This document shows positions 31,518 through 39,982 of a stretch of 41,911 bases of DNA, piece by piece. The translations under genes were made by a program, and so were the position numbers. The notes beneath the pieces were generated by a model. The model saw only the letters and a list, made by a program, of their open reading frames with translations, did no database searches and had not been told where the DNA came from. The stretch comes from Candidatus Chisholmbacteria bacterium (lineage in GTDB: Bacteria > Patescibacteriota > Microgenomatia > UBA1400 > JACOWY01). The first letter of the stretch is position 1. Each line of letters opens with the position of its first letter. Where the stretch lies: assembly GCA_016176555.1 (NCBI GenBank), contig JACOWY010000025.1, positions 1 through 41,911 on the forward strand, read 5' to 3'.

Positions 31518-33389
31518 TCAGTCGGTAAGCTCTGCGTACAGTCGTCTGATCCCGCCGCCGACCGACTGCTGCTTTATGATTTTAACAGGGCCGATCTTGC
31601 CTGTCGAGGCAACGTGGGGGCCGCCACAGAGCTCTTTACTCCACCAATCGGTCTTTGGGTCTTTACCGATAGTGTAGACGCTGACTTTATCGGGATATTT
31701 CTCTTTAAAGAAGGCCAAGGCGCCAGATTTTAGGGCTTCATCCTGGCTGGCAATGGTTTTGTGAACGGGAAGATTTTCTTTAACTTTTTGGTTGACTAGT
31801 AACTCGACTTTTTTGATTTCGTCTTCTGAGAGGGACTGGTGGTGGCTAAAGTCAAAGCGCAAACGGGCGGCGGTGATGTTACTCCCCTCTTGGCGGACCT
31901 CACCGCCCAAGACTTCGCGGAGGGCTTGGTGTAAAAGGTGGGTGGCGGTGTGGAGACGAATGACTTTGGCAGAATGGTCAGCGAGACCACCGGCGAATTT
32001 CTTACTCGCGCCAGAACGAGATATGGCTTGATGTTTTTTAAACTCTTCAGTGAACGTGTGGCGATCAACTCTCTGGCCCATTTGAGCCAGGAGTTCTTCT
32101 GTCATTTCCAAAGGGAGGCCATAGGATTGATATAAATCGAAAGCAACTTTGCCGTCGACTTCTTTTAGTGATTCAAGTTTTTTGATACCACGATCCAACG
32201 CCGTAGAAAACTGTTGACTTTCTTGAGCCATAACGTCACCTATGTGTTTCTGCTGCTGTAGGACTTGGGGGTAGGCGTGCTTATAGATAGTGGCCGTAGC
32301 TTGAACTAATTCGCCGATGAGGGTGGTGTCTTTGTAGTTGAGACTAATTTTTCTCATGGAAATCATGGCCTTACGAATTAAGCGGCGCATGACGGAACCC
32401 TGATCTTTATTTGAGGGAATAACTCCATCGGCAGCCATCATCACGGCGCATTTAAAGTGGTCGGAGATGCGCCGGAGCGAGGGGGCTTCTTTCTGGTAGC
32501 TGACGTCAGCTGCTGTCTCTAACTTATCTAGCAAGGGGAGAAATAGGTCTGTTTGAAAGACGTCGGGATTGTGGTTGGTTACGGCAGCAAGGCGTTCGAG
32601 GCCACCGCCGAAGTCGACGTTTTGTTGAGGTAACTCTTTAAAGCTGCCGTCAGTTTGCTTTTGGTAGGCCATGAAGACTGAATTGCCAATTTCAAGAAAT
32701 CGGCCGCAGTTGCAATTGGGATGACAGTGGGGGCCGTATTTGGGGTCGTGTTTGACTTCGTCGAAGAGAAAGAAAACTTCCGAATCAGGGCCACCGGGCT
32801 CGCCGGAGGGCATGTTTTGGGGGACACCGCTTCTGCTCCACCAATTCTTTTTGGCTTCGTAGTAAAAGATTCGGCCATCCTGCATGCCATGTTTGTAACC
32901 CTGCTTCTCGGTAACGAGTTCGACGGTTGAGGCGGCGATATTTTTTTGGCTAAATAACTTTTGCCAAATTTCAACTGATTCGCCGTCACGGGGGATTTTA
33001 TTTTGGGGATCGCCAGAAAAAACGGTGACGTATAGACTTTGAGGATTTATGTTTAATACTTCGGTCAGAAATTCAAAGAACCAGCCGAGTTGCTCTTTTT
33101 TCCAGTAACTCCCGAGCGACCAATTACCGAGCATTTCAAAAAAAGTGGTGTGGCGATTGTCCCCTACCTCTTCGATGTCTTCGGCGCGGAAACATTTTTG
33201 GGAATCGGCGATGCGATTGCCTAAAGGGTGTTTTTCGCCCAGGAGATATGGCAGCATGGGCTGCATACCAGAACCGGTGAATAACGTCGTGGGGTCGTTT
33301 TCGGGGACGAGTGAGGAGGAGGGAATGATTTTATGACCGCGATTGGCAAAAAAATTGAGATATTTTTGACGAATGTCATCGGCTTTCAT
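31518..33389 (-). CDS. alaS: Alanyl-tRNA synthetase lacking the C-Ala domain
   Basis: Charges tRNA-Ala. The 623-residue protein has the class II core (FTGSGMQPMLPYLLGEKHP, RHTTFFEMLGNWSLGSYWKKE, NVDFGGGLERL) and the editing domain with zinc ligands HTATH (His480, His484) and CGGPH (Cys588, His592). It ends GGGIRRLYAELTD, just after the editing domain. The usual C-terminal oligomerisation/C-Ala domain of about 250 residues is missing. This short form is seen in other CPR genomes. A GTTTTTGCT hairpin precedes the start. Confidence 0.95.
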   Translation of the reverse strand: MKADDIRQKYLNFFANRGHKIIPSSSLVPENDPTTLFTGSGMQPMLPYLLGEKHPLGNRIADSQKCFRAEDIEEVGDNRHTTFFEMLGNWSLGSYWKKEQLGWFFEFLTEVLNINPQSLYVTVFSGDPQNKIPRDGESVEIWQKLFSQKNIAASTVELVTEKQGYKHGMQDGRIFYYEAKKNWWSRSGVPQNMPSGEPGGPDSEVFFLFDEVKHDPKYGPHCHPNCNCGRFLEIGNSVFMAYQKQTDGSFKELPQQNVDFGGGLERLAAVTNHNPDVFQTDLFLPLLDKLETAADVSYQKEAPSLRRISDHFKCAVMMAADGVIPSNKDQGSVMRRLIRKAMISMRKISLNYKDTTLIGELVQATATIYKHAYPQVLQQQKHIGDVMAQESQQFSTALDRGIKKLESLKEVDGKVAFDLYQSYGLPLEMTEELLAQMGQRVDRHTFTEEFKKHQAISRSGASKKFAGGLADHSAKVIRLHTATHLLHQALREVLGGEVRQEGSNITAARLRFDFSHHQSLSEDEIKKVELLVNQKVKENLPVHKTIASQDEALKSGALAFFKEKYPDKVSVYTIGKDPKTDWWSKELCGGPHVASTGKIGPVKIIKQQSVGGGIRRLYAELTD

Positions 33390-33406
33390 GCCTTGTATTG
33401 TACGTT

Positions 33407-33426
33407 GTTTTTGCTAAAGCAAAAAC
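33407..33426. repeat. Hairpin in the alaS leader
   Basis: GTTTTTGCT and AGCAAAAAC pair perfectly around AA, 17 bases before the alaS ATG on the minus strand. No T tract lies on the transcribed side. It may affect alaS translation; no T-box features are seen. Confidence 0.45.
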
Positions 33427-33561
33427 CACCGATAAGTGCTGCGCATTTTAGCGGATCGAAGTGGGAGATACCAGAACTGAGAAACTTATTTGAGACTCTC
33501 GCCGTTTTTTTGGAAGTAGCTACGCCTCTCCTTCGACTTCGCTCAGGATCGGCCGCTGTTT

Positions 33562-33597
33562 CGCTTTGTACGGGCCAATGGCCCGATTATTTGTATC
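33562..33597. repeat. CGGGCCAATGGCCCG palindrome repeat, copy 1
   Basis: The palindrome at 33571-33585 with flanks CGCTTTGTA and ATTATTTGTA matches a second copy at 34332-34365. Upstream of it, 33530-33550 contains CTTCGACTTCGCTCAGGATC, another word typical of dispersed bacterial repeats. An ATCCACCCC/GGGGTGGAT hairpin (33604-33630) straddles the stop codon of the YtxH-like gene. Confidence 0.6.
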
Positions 33598-33615
33598 GGC
33601 TCCATCCACCCCTTC

Positions 33616-33984
33616 TTAGTCGGGGTGGATTTCGCCTATCTTAAAATAGTGGGCGGCGGCGGCCCGGCCTTTGGCTTGGAGTTTTTTGATGTAGGAGAGT
33701 TGTTTACGGGCTTTGGAGGTTAGTTCTTTTTTGCCTGATTGGGCTTTCTTCTCGAGCTCTTTGGTAACCTTTTGAGCCTCTTTGGCAAACGTTTCACCTT
33801 TGACTTCGATTTCGGCGGCGAGTTTTTTAAGATCCTTAAGGCCACTGACACCTTCTTGTTGCATCAGCGTGGCTACTCTTTTACCTTTTTTGGTGCCAAA
33901 GAAAAATACTGCCGCAGCACCAATGAGGGCGCCCATCATGAAACCAGAGAAGTATCCCCCACCACTTTTTTCTGCTTCAGGCAT
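33616..33984 (-). CDS. YtxH-like small membrane protein
   Basis: The start is ATG 33984 (MPEAEKSGGGYFSGFMMGAL), preceded by a strong GAGGAGG; the longer frame reads the neighbouring gene out of frame. The 122-residue protein has one N-terminal membrane segment (FMMGALIGAAAVFFFG), the Gly-rich start and GTKKGKR motif of YtxH/DUF883-like proteins, and then a long charged helix (KKLAAEIEVKGETFAKEAQK and onward), likely coiled coil. It overlaps the DUF948-like gene by 8 bases. This pair occurs together in many Gram-positive-type genomes; the role is unclear. Confidence 0.8.
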   Translation of the reverse strand: MPEAEKSGGGYFSGFMMGALIGAAAVFFFGTKKGKRVATLMQQEGVSGLKDLKKLAAEIEVKGETFAKEAQKVTKELEKKAQSGKKELTSKARKQLSYIKKLQAKGRAAAAHYFKIGEIHPD

Positions 33985-34273
33985 CTTTTTTTTCCTCCTC
34001 GTCATCCTCGTCTTTGTTTTTGCCGGCAAAGCGGCTGATGGCCTCAAAAACTTTGACGCCGCTTTTGAGCCCCATGAAGAGGTCGGAAAGGCCAGAAACT
34101 GGTTTGGCGATGGAGCCGGTGATAGTACCCATGTCATCGAGGATTTTATTCATTTTGGCCAGTGTCTGGCGCAGTTCATTTAAGATACGAAAAACGTAGA
34201 CAGAGAAAATGATAATTAAAACCGTGAGGGTGGAAATGAGAATGGTAAGAAAGAGCTGCTGAAAGTTAATCAT
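33977..34273 (-). CDS. DUF948-like small membrane protein
   Basis: The start is ATG 34273 (MINFQQLFLTILISTLTVLI). The 98-residue product has one N-terminal membrane helix (about 7-28), a helical stretch (ELRQTLAKMNKILDDMGTITGSIAKPVSGLSDLF) like DUF948 proteins, and an acidic/basic tail DEDDEEEKKDA. It ends inside the start of the YtxH-like gene. The domain call rests on layout and neighbour, so it is moderate. Confidence 0.75.
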   Translation of the reverse strand: MINFQQLFLTILISTLTVLIIIFSVYVFRILNELRQTLAKMNKILDDMGTITGSIAKPVSGLSDLFMGLKSGVKVFEAISRFAGKNKDEDDEEEKKDA

Positions 34274-34331
34274 GGACAGAAAGACAAGTGTAACAGATAT
34301 AGATTCCACGCGTAAACGCGTGTTTTCTGTA

Positions 34332-34427
34332 ACGCTTTGACGGGCCATTGGCCCGACTATTTATAGCTTCACCACGGCTGAAGCCGTGGTTTGCTTTCTT
34401 GTTATCAGTTAATCAGTTAATCAGTTT
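34332..34427. repeat. Repeat cluster upstream of the DUF948-like gene
   Basis: It contains the second CGGGCCATTGGCCCG palindrome (34341-34355), the perfect hairpin ACCACGGCT-GA-AGCCGTGGT (34371-34390) and an 8-bp tandem repeat ATCAGTTA about three times (34404-34427). A CACGCG-TTTA-CGCGTG hairpin lies just beyond at 34308-34323. A minus-strand TTGACA at 34431-34436 has no good -10 partner. Confidence 0.65.
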
Positions 34428-34460
34428 GGTTGTCAATGAAACTTACTCTTGCTTTCAGGA

Positions 34461-35096
34461 TCATTCTCTAACAACGACCGGGCGTTGGATGGTGGTGGTA
34501 TGGCCACTTCTGTCGGTGGCTTCGATGATGATGGTGTGGGGGCCTTGAGAAAGGCTAATGGTTTCAGTGAATTTGCCATCATCCCCGACAGTAATTTGCT
34601 TGTTTTGGATAGTCAGGGTGGCTTGGGGATGGGTGATGCCTTGGATAGAGATTTGGGGACCGACGATGGCGTTTGCAGTGGGACTGTGGATGGTCAGATT
34701 TGGGCCACCAGCGAGTAAGCGAAATTGAAGAATAAGATAGCTGGTGACGACGAGGATAATGACCGCAAAAGAGACAACGGCAGTCACTTTGGGGGTCCAG
34801 CGGAGTCTCGGTTGGTTTAAGGGATCAGTGAGGCCGCGAGGGACGACTTTGCCTTTGGCGTCTTCGCTGTAATCGCGGCGAAAGACGGCCAGTAACATCT
34901 TGGGGTCTTCTCCCAAACTTAGGGCGTAATTGCGGATAAAACCTTTGACAAAGGCTGATTCGGGCAGAGCATGATAATTATCTGCCTCAAGGGCACGAAT
35001 AAATTTTTCTTGAATTTTAGTGCGATCGGCCACTTCCATAAGGCTTAAAGCTTTTTTTTGGCGGGCAGTTTTTAAGAGCTCTCCAATAGTTTTCAT
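34461..35096 (-). CDS. RodZ-like helix-turn-helix membrane protein
   Basis: The 211-residue protein has an N-terminal HTH_25/RodZ-type domain (TIGELLKTARQKKALSLMEV through about residue 72), a basic segment, one membrane helix (about 104-125), and an outer beta domain (LTIHSPTANAIVGPQISIQG to the end) resembling Ig-like or glucodextranase-B-like modules. RodZ links MreB to the cell wall in rods. Whether MreB is present is unknown, so the name is by layout only. It lies 24 bases after ftsK. Confidence 0.85.
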   Translation of the reverse strand: MKTIGELLKTARQKKALSLMEVADRTKIQEKFIRALEADNYHALPESAFVKGFIRNYALSLGEDPKMLLAVFRRDYSEDAKGKVVPRGLTDPLNQPRLRWTPKVTAVVSFAVIILVVTSYLILQFRLLAGGPNLTIHSPTANAIVGPQISIQGITHPQATLTIQNKQITVGDDGKFTETISLSQGPHTIIIEATDRSGHTTTIQRPVVVRE

Positions 35097-35120
35097 ACGA
35101 TCAAGTTAACAGGTAGATCC

Positions 35121-37244
35121 TTAGCCAGAATAACTGCTCAGGAATTCTTCGGCATTTCTGATGAGGACGTCGCGGGGTTTGCTCCCTTCCGGAGGAGAGA
35201 CGACGCCAGCGGCTTCTAACTGATCGAGCACTCGGGCGGCCCGAGCGTAGCCGATGGAGAGCCGGCGCTGCAGGAGAGAGGCTGAGGCACGGTCATATTC
35301 GCAGACGACCCTGACGGCGGGTTCGAAAAATTCGTCGCGCTCGCCATCTTCTCCTTGAGTGCCTCTTCCCTGGCGCTTAGCGGTGTATTGGGTGGTGACT
35401 TCTTCGGTGTATTGGGGTTGGACGCCAGTATCCCTGAGGAAATTGATGAGCTCACGAATTTCTGGCTCGGAGACGAAGGTGCCTTGGATGCGGGACGGTT
35501 TAGCGACGTCGGGAGGGATGTAGAGCATATCGCCGCGGCCGAGGAGCTTTTCGGCACCGGGAGTATCAATGATGACCCGGGAATCAACCATGCTGGTGAC
35601 GTTGAAGGCAATGCGGCAGGGAATGTTGGCTTTGATGAGCCCGGTGATGACATCGACAGAGGGTCTTTGGGTAGAGATGATGAGGTGGATGCCGGTGGCT
35701 CTGGCCATTTGGGCAAGCCTGGTGATGGCGTCTTCGACTTCGGAAGGAGCAAAAAACATAATGTCGGCGAGTTCGTCGATGATGATGACGATAAAGGGCA
35801 TGGCCTGAAAACCAGAAAGCTCGTTGTAGCCTTCGATGTTGCGGACTCCGACTTCGGCAAAGAGTTTGTAGCGCCGATCCATTTCGGCCAGGGCCCATTT
35901 GAGGGCAGAAATGACTTTTTCTGGCTCGACGATGACGGGGGTGAGGAGGTGGGGGATGCCGTTATACTGGGTGAGTTCGACGCGTTTGGGGTCGACGAGG
36001 ATAAATTTAACCTCTTCGGGCGAAGCTCTAAAAAGCATGCTGGCGATAAAGGCGTTGACGCAAACCGATTTACCTGAGCCAGTGGCGCCGGCGATGAGCA
36101 TATGGGGCATGCGAGCCAGGTCAACGACGAGGGGTTCACCCGAGACGTTGAGACCCAGGGAGAGGGCGAGTTTGGATTTATTGTTTTTCATGGCGTCAGA
36201 TTCGAGCATTTTCTTGAGGGCCACAAATTCTGCGGAGCGGTTGGGGGTTTCGATACCGACCAAGTTTCTGCCAGGAATTGGAGCTTCGATGCGAATTTGA
36301 CCGGTGGGAGCAGCCAGAGCTAGGGCGAGGTCGTTTTGGAGCGCGGTGACTTTGGAGAGTTTGGTGCCCAGGGCGATTTTGAGGGCATATTGGGTGACCG
36401 CGGGCCCGAGATTGACTTCGACTACTTGGGCTTTGATGCCAAAAGAATCTAATGTCCCTTCGATGATGGTGGCTGATTCTTTTAAATCACCCCTGTCGGC
36501 TTTACCAGAAACAGAATCTTGGAGCATAGCGATGGGCGGGTACTTCCACACCCTCGGCGCAGCGGGGGCATTGGAGACTATTTGATCGGCCAAGGGCTCA
36601 GTGGTTTTGCCAGGGCTTTTTTGGGGTGAGGGGGTTTCTCCTCGAGCTTTCACATTTTCTAAGGTTCTTTTATCTACTTCTTCGGTCATACCTTTGATGG
36701 TAATGCTGCCAGTTTGAGTGAGGGTAAGTGGTTTGGGATGGCGCATAAGAGAGGAAGCAAACCTTTGCAGCGAGGCGACAATGGAGGCTCCGAATAAGAG
36801 CATCTCGTCGAGGGTGGTTTCGGTGGCAATGACGTAACCGACAAAAAAAATGCCGGCGAGGATGATGGCTGCACCCGGAGTAGTAATGAGGTCAGCAAGT
36901 TCGAGCCAAAACTTTTGGCCGAGGTTACCTGCTTTAGTGAGGCCAACGAGGCCGACAAAACTGACTAAGGAACCAAGAAAGGTGTTGGGGCGGGTTATCT
37001 TCCATTTAAGCTTGGTGAGCATGAGGCCGGCGACGATGAGAAGATACGGGATGAAAATGGCACTCCAGCCAAAATTGAAGGTTATAAGGTCACTCAAGCG
37101 AGCGAAGATAACACCTTGGCGCGAAAAAGAGAGGATGACAAACACGCCAAGGCTGACGAGACCAATGGCAGTCAATGAATGAATGGTATCGGTTTTGAGT
37201 TTGACTTTAAAAGGGGCGCGGCGGCGCCCGCGACGACGAGACAT
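35121..37244 (-). CDS. ftsK: DNA translocase FtsK/SpoIIIE
   Basis: FtsK pumps chromosome DNA through the closing septum. The start is ATG 37244 (MSRRRGRRRAPFKVKLKTDT); the longer frame translates the TAGCGTA repeats. The 707-residue protein has four N-terminal membrane segments (to about residue 165), a short linker, the beta domain (LGPAVTQYALKI), the motor with Walker A GATGSGKSV, FILVDPKRVELTQYNGIPHL and the Walker B region PFIVIIIDELADIM, and a C-terminal gamma winged helix (LLQRRLSIGYARAARVLDQL) that reads KOPS-like sites. Confidence 0.97.
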   Translation of the reverse strand: MSRRRGRRRAPFKVKLKTDTIHSLTAIGLVSLGVFVILSFSRQGVIFARLSDLITFNFGWSAIFIPYLLIVAGLMLTKLKWKITRPNTFLGSLVSFVGLVGLTKAGNLGQKFWLELADLITTPGAAIILAGIFFVGYVIATETTLDEMLLFGASIVASLQRFASSLMRHPKPLTLTQTGSITIKGMTEEVDKRTLENVKARGETPSPQKSPGKTTEPLADQIVSNAPAAPRVWKYPPIAMLQDSVSGKADRGDLKESATIIEGTLDSFGIKAQVVEVNLGPAVTQYALKIALGTKLSKVTALQNDLALALAAPTGQIRIEAPIPGRNLVGIETPNRSAEFVALKKMLESDAMKNNKSKLALSLGLNVSGEPLVVDLARMPHMLIAGATGSGKSVCVNAFIASMLFRASPEEVKFILVDPKRVELTQYNGIPHLLTPVIVEPEKVISALKWALAEMDRRYKLFAEVGVRNIEGYNELSGFQAMPFIVIIIDELADIMFFAPSEVEDAITRLAQMARATGIHLIISTQRPSVDVITGLIKANIPCRIAFNVTSMVDSRVIIDTPGAEKLLGRGDMLYIPPDVAKPSRIQGTFVSEPEIRELINFLRDTGVQPQYTEEVTTQYTAKRQGRGTQGEDGERDEFFEPAVRVVCEYDRASASLLQRRLSIGYARAARVLDQLEAAGVVSPPEGSKPRDVLIRNAEEFLSSYSG

Positions 37245-37249
37245 AGACT

Positions 37250-37328
37250 TAGCGTATAGCGTATATCTGAGCCTCACAAGAGTTCGGCCGATGTTTCTCG
37301 CAGGCTCGAAATAGCGTATAGCGTATAG
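37250..37328. repeat. Paired TAGCGTA tandem repeats flanking a hairpin
   Basis: Two direct copies of TAGCGTATAGCGTAT lie at 37250-37264 and 37312-37326. Between them GAGCCT can pair with AGGCTC. The first copy abuts the ftsK start. A related TAGCGAA array lies at the start of the Lon-like gene (41041-41068). Confidence 0.75.
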
Positions 37329-37441
37329 AAATAAGGAAAGAGTCGGCCAGTGCTTGCATGTGGGCAGTTTCTATTAAATCACAACGAGGGCTTCGATAAA
37401 TTGATACTTTCAAACTATACTAATTGCCCCATAAAGTCAAT

Positions 37442-37470
37442 ACTATAGGACTAGAGACTTTGGGTGTCTA
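37442..37470 (-). promoter_or_regulatory. Sigma70-type promoter of ftsK
   Basis: On the minus strand TAGACA (37465-37470) and TATAGT (37442-37447) have 17-base spacing. A second pair, TTGACT (37435-37440) and TATAGT (37414-37419), has only 15 bases and is weaker. Both lie between rnj and ftsK, about 200 bases before the ftsK ATG. Confidence 0.58.
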
Positions 37471-37478
37471 CTCTTGTC

Positions 37479-37523
37479 ATGCTGAATCCTGAAATAAATT
37501 CAGGACAAGTTTTAGTTCAGCAT
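37479..37523. repeat. Nested CTGAA hairpin repeat
   Basis: Outer arms ATGCTGAA/TTCAGCAT enclose an inner hairpin TCCTGAA-ATAAA-TTCAGGA. The word pair CTGAA/TTCAG is typical of dispersed repeats in many uncultured bacteria. It lies after rnj; no T tract follows on the minus strand. Confidence 0.7.
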
Positions 37524-37542
37524 CTAGTAACCATTTAAGTCG

Positions 37543-37584
37543 ATCCTGAAACCTGCCTCGCCGGCAGGCAGGCGAGTTCAGGAT
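37543..37584. repeat. CTGAA hairpin carrying the inserted CCTGCC palindrome
   Basis: Arms ATCCTGAA and TTCAGGAT enclose 37552-37572, a variant of the 20-bp palindrome (CCTGCC...GGCAGG with CTCGCC/GGCGAG as alternative pairing). This is the third host repeat in the window with that palindrome in its loop. Confidence 0.75.
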
Positions 37585-37623
37585 GACTATATTAAGAACG
37601 TTATTTATTAATAGTATCTTGAT

Positions 37624-39306
37624 CTATACTTCCATGATGACGGTGAGGATGAGGGGTTGACGCTGGGTTTCTTTATAAAGAAGTTTTTCAAGGCTTCGTT
37701 CAATTTGTTGACGGACTATGGCCCAATCCTCTAGCACTCTGCCGGGTTTGAGGCTGGCTTTGACAGTGGTGGCCATTTTTTTGACTAGATGGCGAGATTG
37801 CTTCATGAAGACAAACCCTCTGGAAATGATTTCGACCGTGCCTTTAATTTTGCCTGTTTGCTGAGAAATGGGGACGACCACGACGACGATGCCGTCTTCT
37901 GCCATGGTCTGGCGATCCCGGAGCACAATAGTACCAACGTCGCCGATGCCGAGGCCATCGACCATGATGTTGCGGAGCGGAATTGTTTCGGCCAGGGTCA
38001 AAGACTCCTGAGTCAAGCGCACGACTTGACCATTTTCAAGTAGGGCGATGTGGTGACGAGGGAAGCCAAGAGACTCAGCCATTTTACGGTACTGGACCAT
38101 GTGCCTGAAGCTGCCACCAATGGGGATTAAGAACTTGGGTCGGGTTAAGGCAATGAGATCCTTTTGTTCATCACGATAAGCATGGCCAGAAACGTGGAGC
38201 TGGTCGTCCACGTCGCTGTAGGCAACGTCGATACCCAGCCTCGAGAGGTCGTCGATGAGGGAGTAAACGGGGGTTTCGTTGCCGGGGATGGGGTCGGCAG
38301 AGAAAACGACTTTGTCGGGGGGTTTGATTTGGATGTCTTTGTGGTCGGAGGCGACGGCGCGGGTCAGCGATGAACCTTCTTGCCCTTGGCTGCCGGCGAT
38401 GATGATGCCCACTTGCCTCGGGGGGAGGTGTTTGATCTGGCGTTTGTTAATGATCATTTTTTGAGGCAATTTGAGGAAGCCCAGATTGACGGCGGTTTTG
38501 ACATTGGACTCGACGCTGCGGCCGACAAAGGCAATGCGGCGGCCATGTTCGGCCATGACATTGACTGCTTGTTGAATGCGGTGGACGTTTGAGGACATGA
38601 TGGTGACGATGAATTTACCTTGAGCGTCTTTGATTTCGCGGCGGAAGGTGTCAGTGAGCATGCTTTCGGAGAGCGAGCGACCTTCTTTTTCACTTCTTAA
38701 GCAATCTGAGAGGAGACAGAGGATGCCTTCGTGACCGAGGCTGGCGATTTTGTCTTTCTCCGTAAGTACCCCATCAACGGGGTGGTCGTCAAATTTGAAA
38801 TCTGAACCGTGATAGATGGTGCCGACTGAGCTTCTAATGGCAAAGTGGCGGCCGTCGGGGACAGAATGGGTAATTTTAATGGGGGTGATGGTAAAAGAAC
38901 CAACACTGAATGGCCTCTCGTCAATTTCGGTGATATTAGCGGGAAGGGAATATTCTTTGAGCCGATCGAGGGCAAAGCCGCGGGTGAGTTTGGAGGCGTA
39001 GATGGGGATATTCCCCAGCTTGGGCAGAACATAAGGCAGGCCGGCGAGGTGGTCGTCATGGCCGTGAGTGAGGAGGAGGCCGGCGATTTTATTTTTTCGA
39101 GCCTCGAGATAGGAAACGTCGGGAACGAGAAGATCTACGCCCAGCATGGTCGAATCGGGAAAACCGATGCCGCAATCGACGATGAGAATTTCATCCCCAA
39201 CTTCATAGGCGTACATATTTTTAGTGACGGTGCCAATGCCGCCTAGGGGAATGAGGCGGATTTGGGATGGACTGGCGAATTGAGGTTTGGGAGAAGTGAC
39301 GGTCAT
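37624..39306 (-). CDS. rnj: Ribonuclease J
   Basis: RNase J is a metallo-beta-lactamase/beta-CASP nuclease with 5'-3' exo- and endonuclease activity in mRNA decay. The 560-residue protein has LTHGHDDHLAG (His81, His83, Asp85, His86; the usual Glu is Asp), ITHSVPD (His147), GSDFKFD (Asp169), the beta-CASP part and VSGHAY. A C-terminal domain runs to ILTVIMEV. It starts 4 bases after the uracil-DNA glycosylase gene, so the two are co-transcribed. Confidence 0.95.
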   Translation of the reverse strand: MTVTSPKPQFASPSQIRLIPLGGIGTVTKNMYAYEVGDEILIVDCGIGFPDSTMLGVDLLVPDVSYLEARKNKIAGLLLTHGHDDHLAGLPYVLPKLGNIPIYASKLTRGFALDRLKEYSLPANITEIDERPFSVGSFTITPIKITHSVPDGRHFAIRSSVGTIYHGSDFKFDDHPVDGVLTEKDKIASLGHEGILCLLSDCLRSEKEGRSLSESMLTDTFRREIKDAQGKFIVTIMSSNVHRIQQAVNVMAEHGRRIAFVGRSVESNVKTAVNLGFLKLPQKMIINKRQIKHLPPRQVGIIIAGSQGQEGSSLTRAVASDHKDIQIKPPDKVVFSADPIPGNETPVYSLIDDLSRLGIDVAYSDVDDQLHVSGHAYRDEQKDLIALTRPKFLIPIGGSFRHMVQYRKMAESLGFPRHHIALLENGQVVRLTQESLTLAETIPLRNIMVDGLGIGDVGTIVLRDRQTMAEDGIVVVVVPISQQTGKIKGTVEIISRGFVFMKQSRHLVKKMATTVKASLKPGRVLEDWAIVRQQIERSLEKLLYKETQRQPLILTVIMEV

Positions 39307-39310
39307 AACA

Positions 39311-39958
39311 CTAGATCAGGTTTAGTTGCTCGTCCAGTTCTGGCTCAGGTGTTTTTGTGGCAGTAGCTTGAATTGGAGGATGGGTAGCTAGTTTAAGAAA
39401 GTGGGGCAATTTGGCAAAATCGGCTGCAAAATCGGCCATGACTCTCCCCGCCCGCAGGGCGGCGGCGGGATGATACATGGGAACAATGAGGATTTGCCGG
39501 CCTTCCCAACTAACCCAGCGCGGTGACCCATGGATTTGAGAAATGCGGACGAGGGGCCCGAAGAATTTAGCCATGCTAAAGCGGCCGAGGGTGACGATAA
39601 CTTTGGGTTTAATGATGCGGATTTCGGCGTCTAAATATGGTTTGTAGGCAGCGATTTCAGCAGGCTCAGGATCACGATTGTTGGGCGGGCGAACTTTGAG
39701 GATGTTAGAGATGTAGACGTCGGAACGGCGGAGATTGACTGACTCGAGGCAGCGGGAGAGGAGCTTGCCGGCAGGGCCAACAAAAGGACGACGCTCGATA
39801 CTTTCATAATAGCCGGCGGCTTCGCCGATAAACATGATTTCAGCTTCGGGATTGCCTTCTCCGGGCACAGTGTCTGAGGTTTTGCGGGCGAGTGGGAGTT
39901 TGGCGGCGTTCTCCTCAAGTTTTCTTCTGACTTCCAGGAGTTTTTCGGTTTTGTCCAT
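39311..39958 (-). CDS. Family-4-like uracil-DNA glycosylase without Fe-S cysteines
   Basis: Removes uracil from DNA in base excision repair. The 215-residue protein matches the family-4 fold: GEGNPEAEIMFIGEAAGYYE (motif 1 region, residues 33-52), RRPFVGPAGKLL, NILKVRPPNNRDP, VTLGR and YHPAAALR (motif 2). The four cysteines that bind 4Fe-4S in the family (C13, C16, C85, C101 of the Thermus enzyme) align to Ala18, Leu21, Val89 and Tyr105; the only Cys is Cys70. The catalytic scaffold is kept, so activity without a cluster is plausible. A Pro/Thr/Glu-rich tail ends the protein. Confidence 0.9.
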   Translation of the reverse strand: MDKTEKLLEVRRKLEENAAKLPLARKTSDTVPGEGNPEAEIMFIGEAAGYYESIERRPFVGPAGKLLSRCLESVNLRRSDVYISNILKVRPPNNRDPEPAEIAAYKPYLDAEIRIIKPKVIVTLGRFSMAKFFGPLVRISQIHGSPRWVSWEGRQILIVPMYHPAAALRAGRVMADFAADFAKLPHFLKLATHPPIQATATKTPEPELDEQLNLI

Positions 39959-39982
39959 CAGGCTTACCCTACACTCTCAAAC

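Noticed and set aside
34408-34436. Promoter with perfect TTGACA upstream of the DUF948-like gene
   Set aside because: At 17 or 18 bases the only -10 candidates (ATTAAC, TTAACT) match 3 of 6 positions and lie inside a tandem repeat.
35216-36139. A 307-codon minus-strand frame inside ftsK
   Set aside because: It is another frame of ftsK with Ser/Pro-rich composition, while the FtsK motor motifs lie in the annotated frame.
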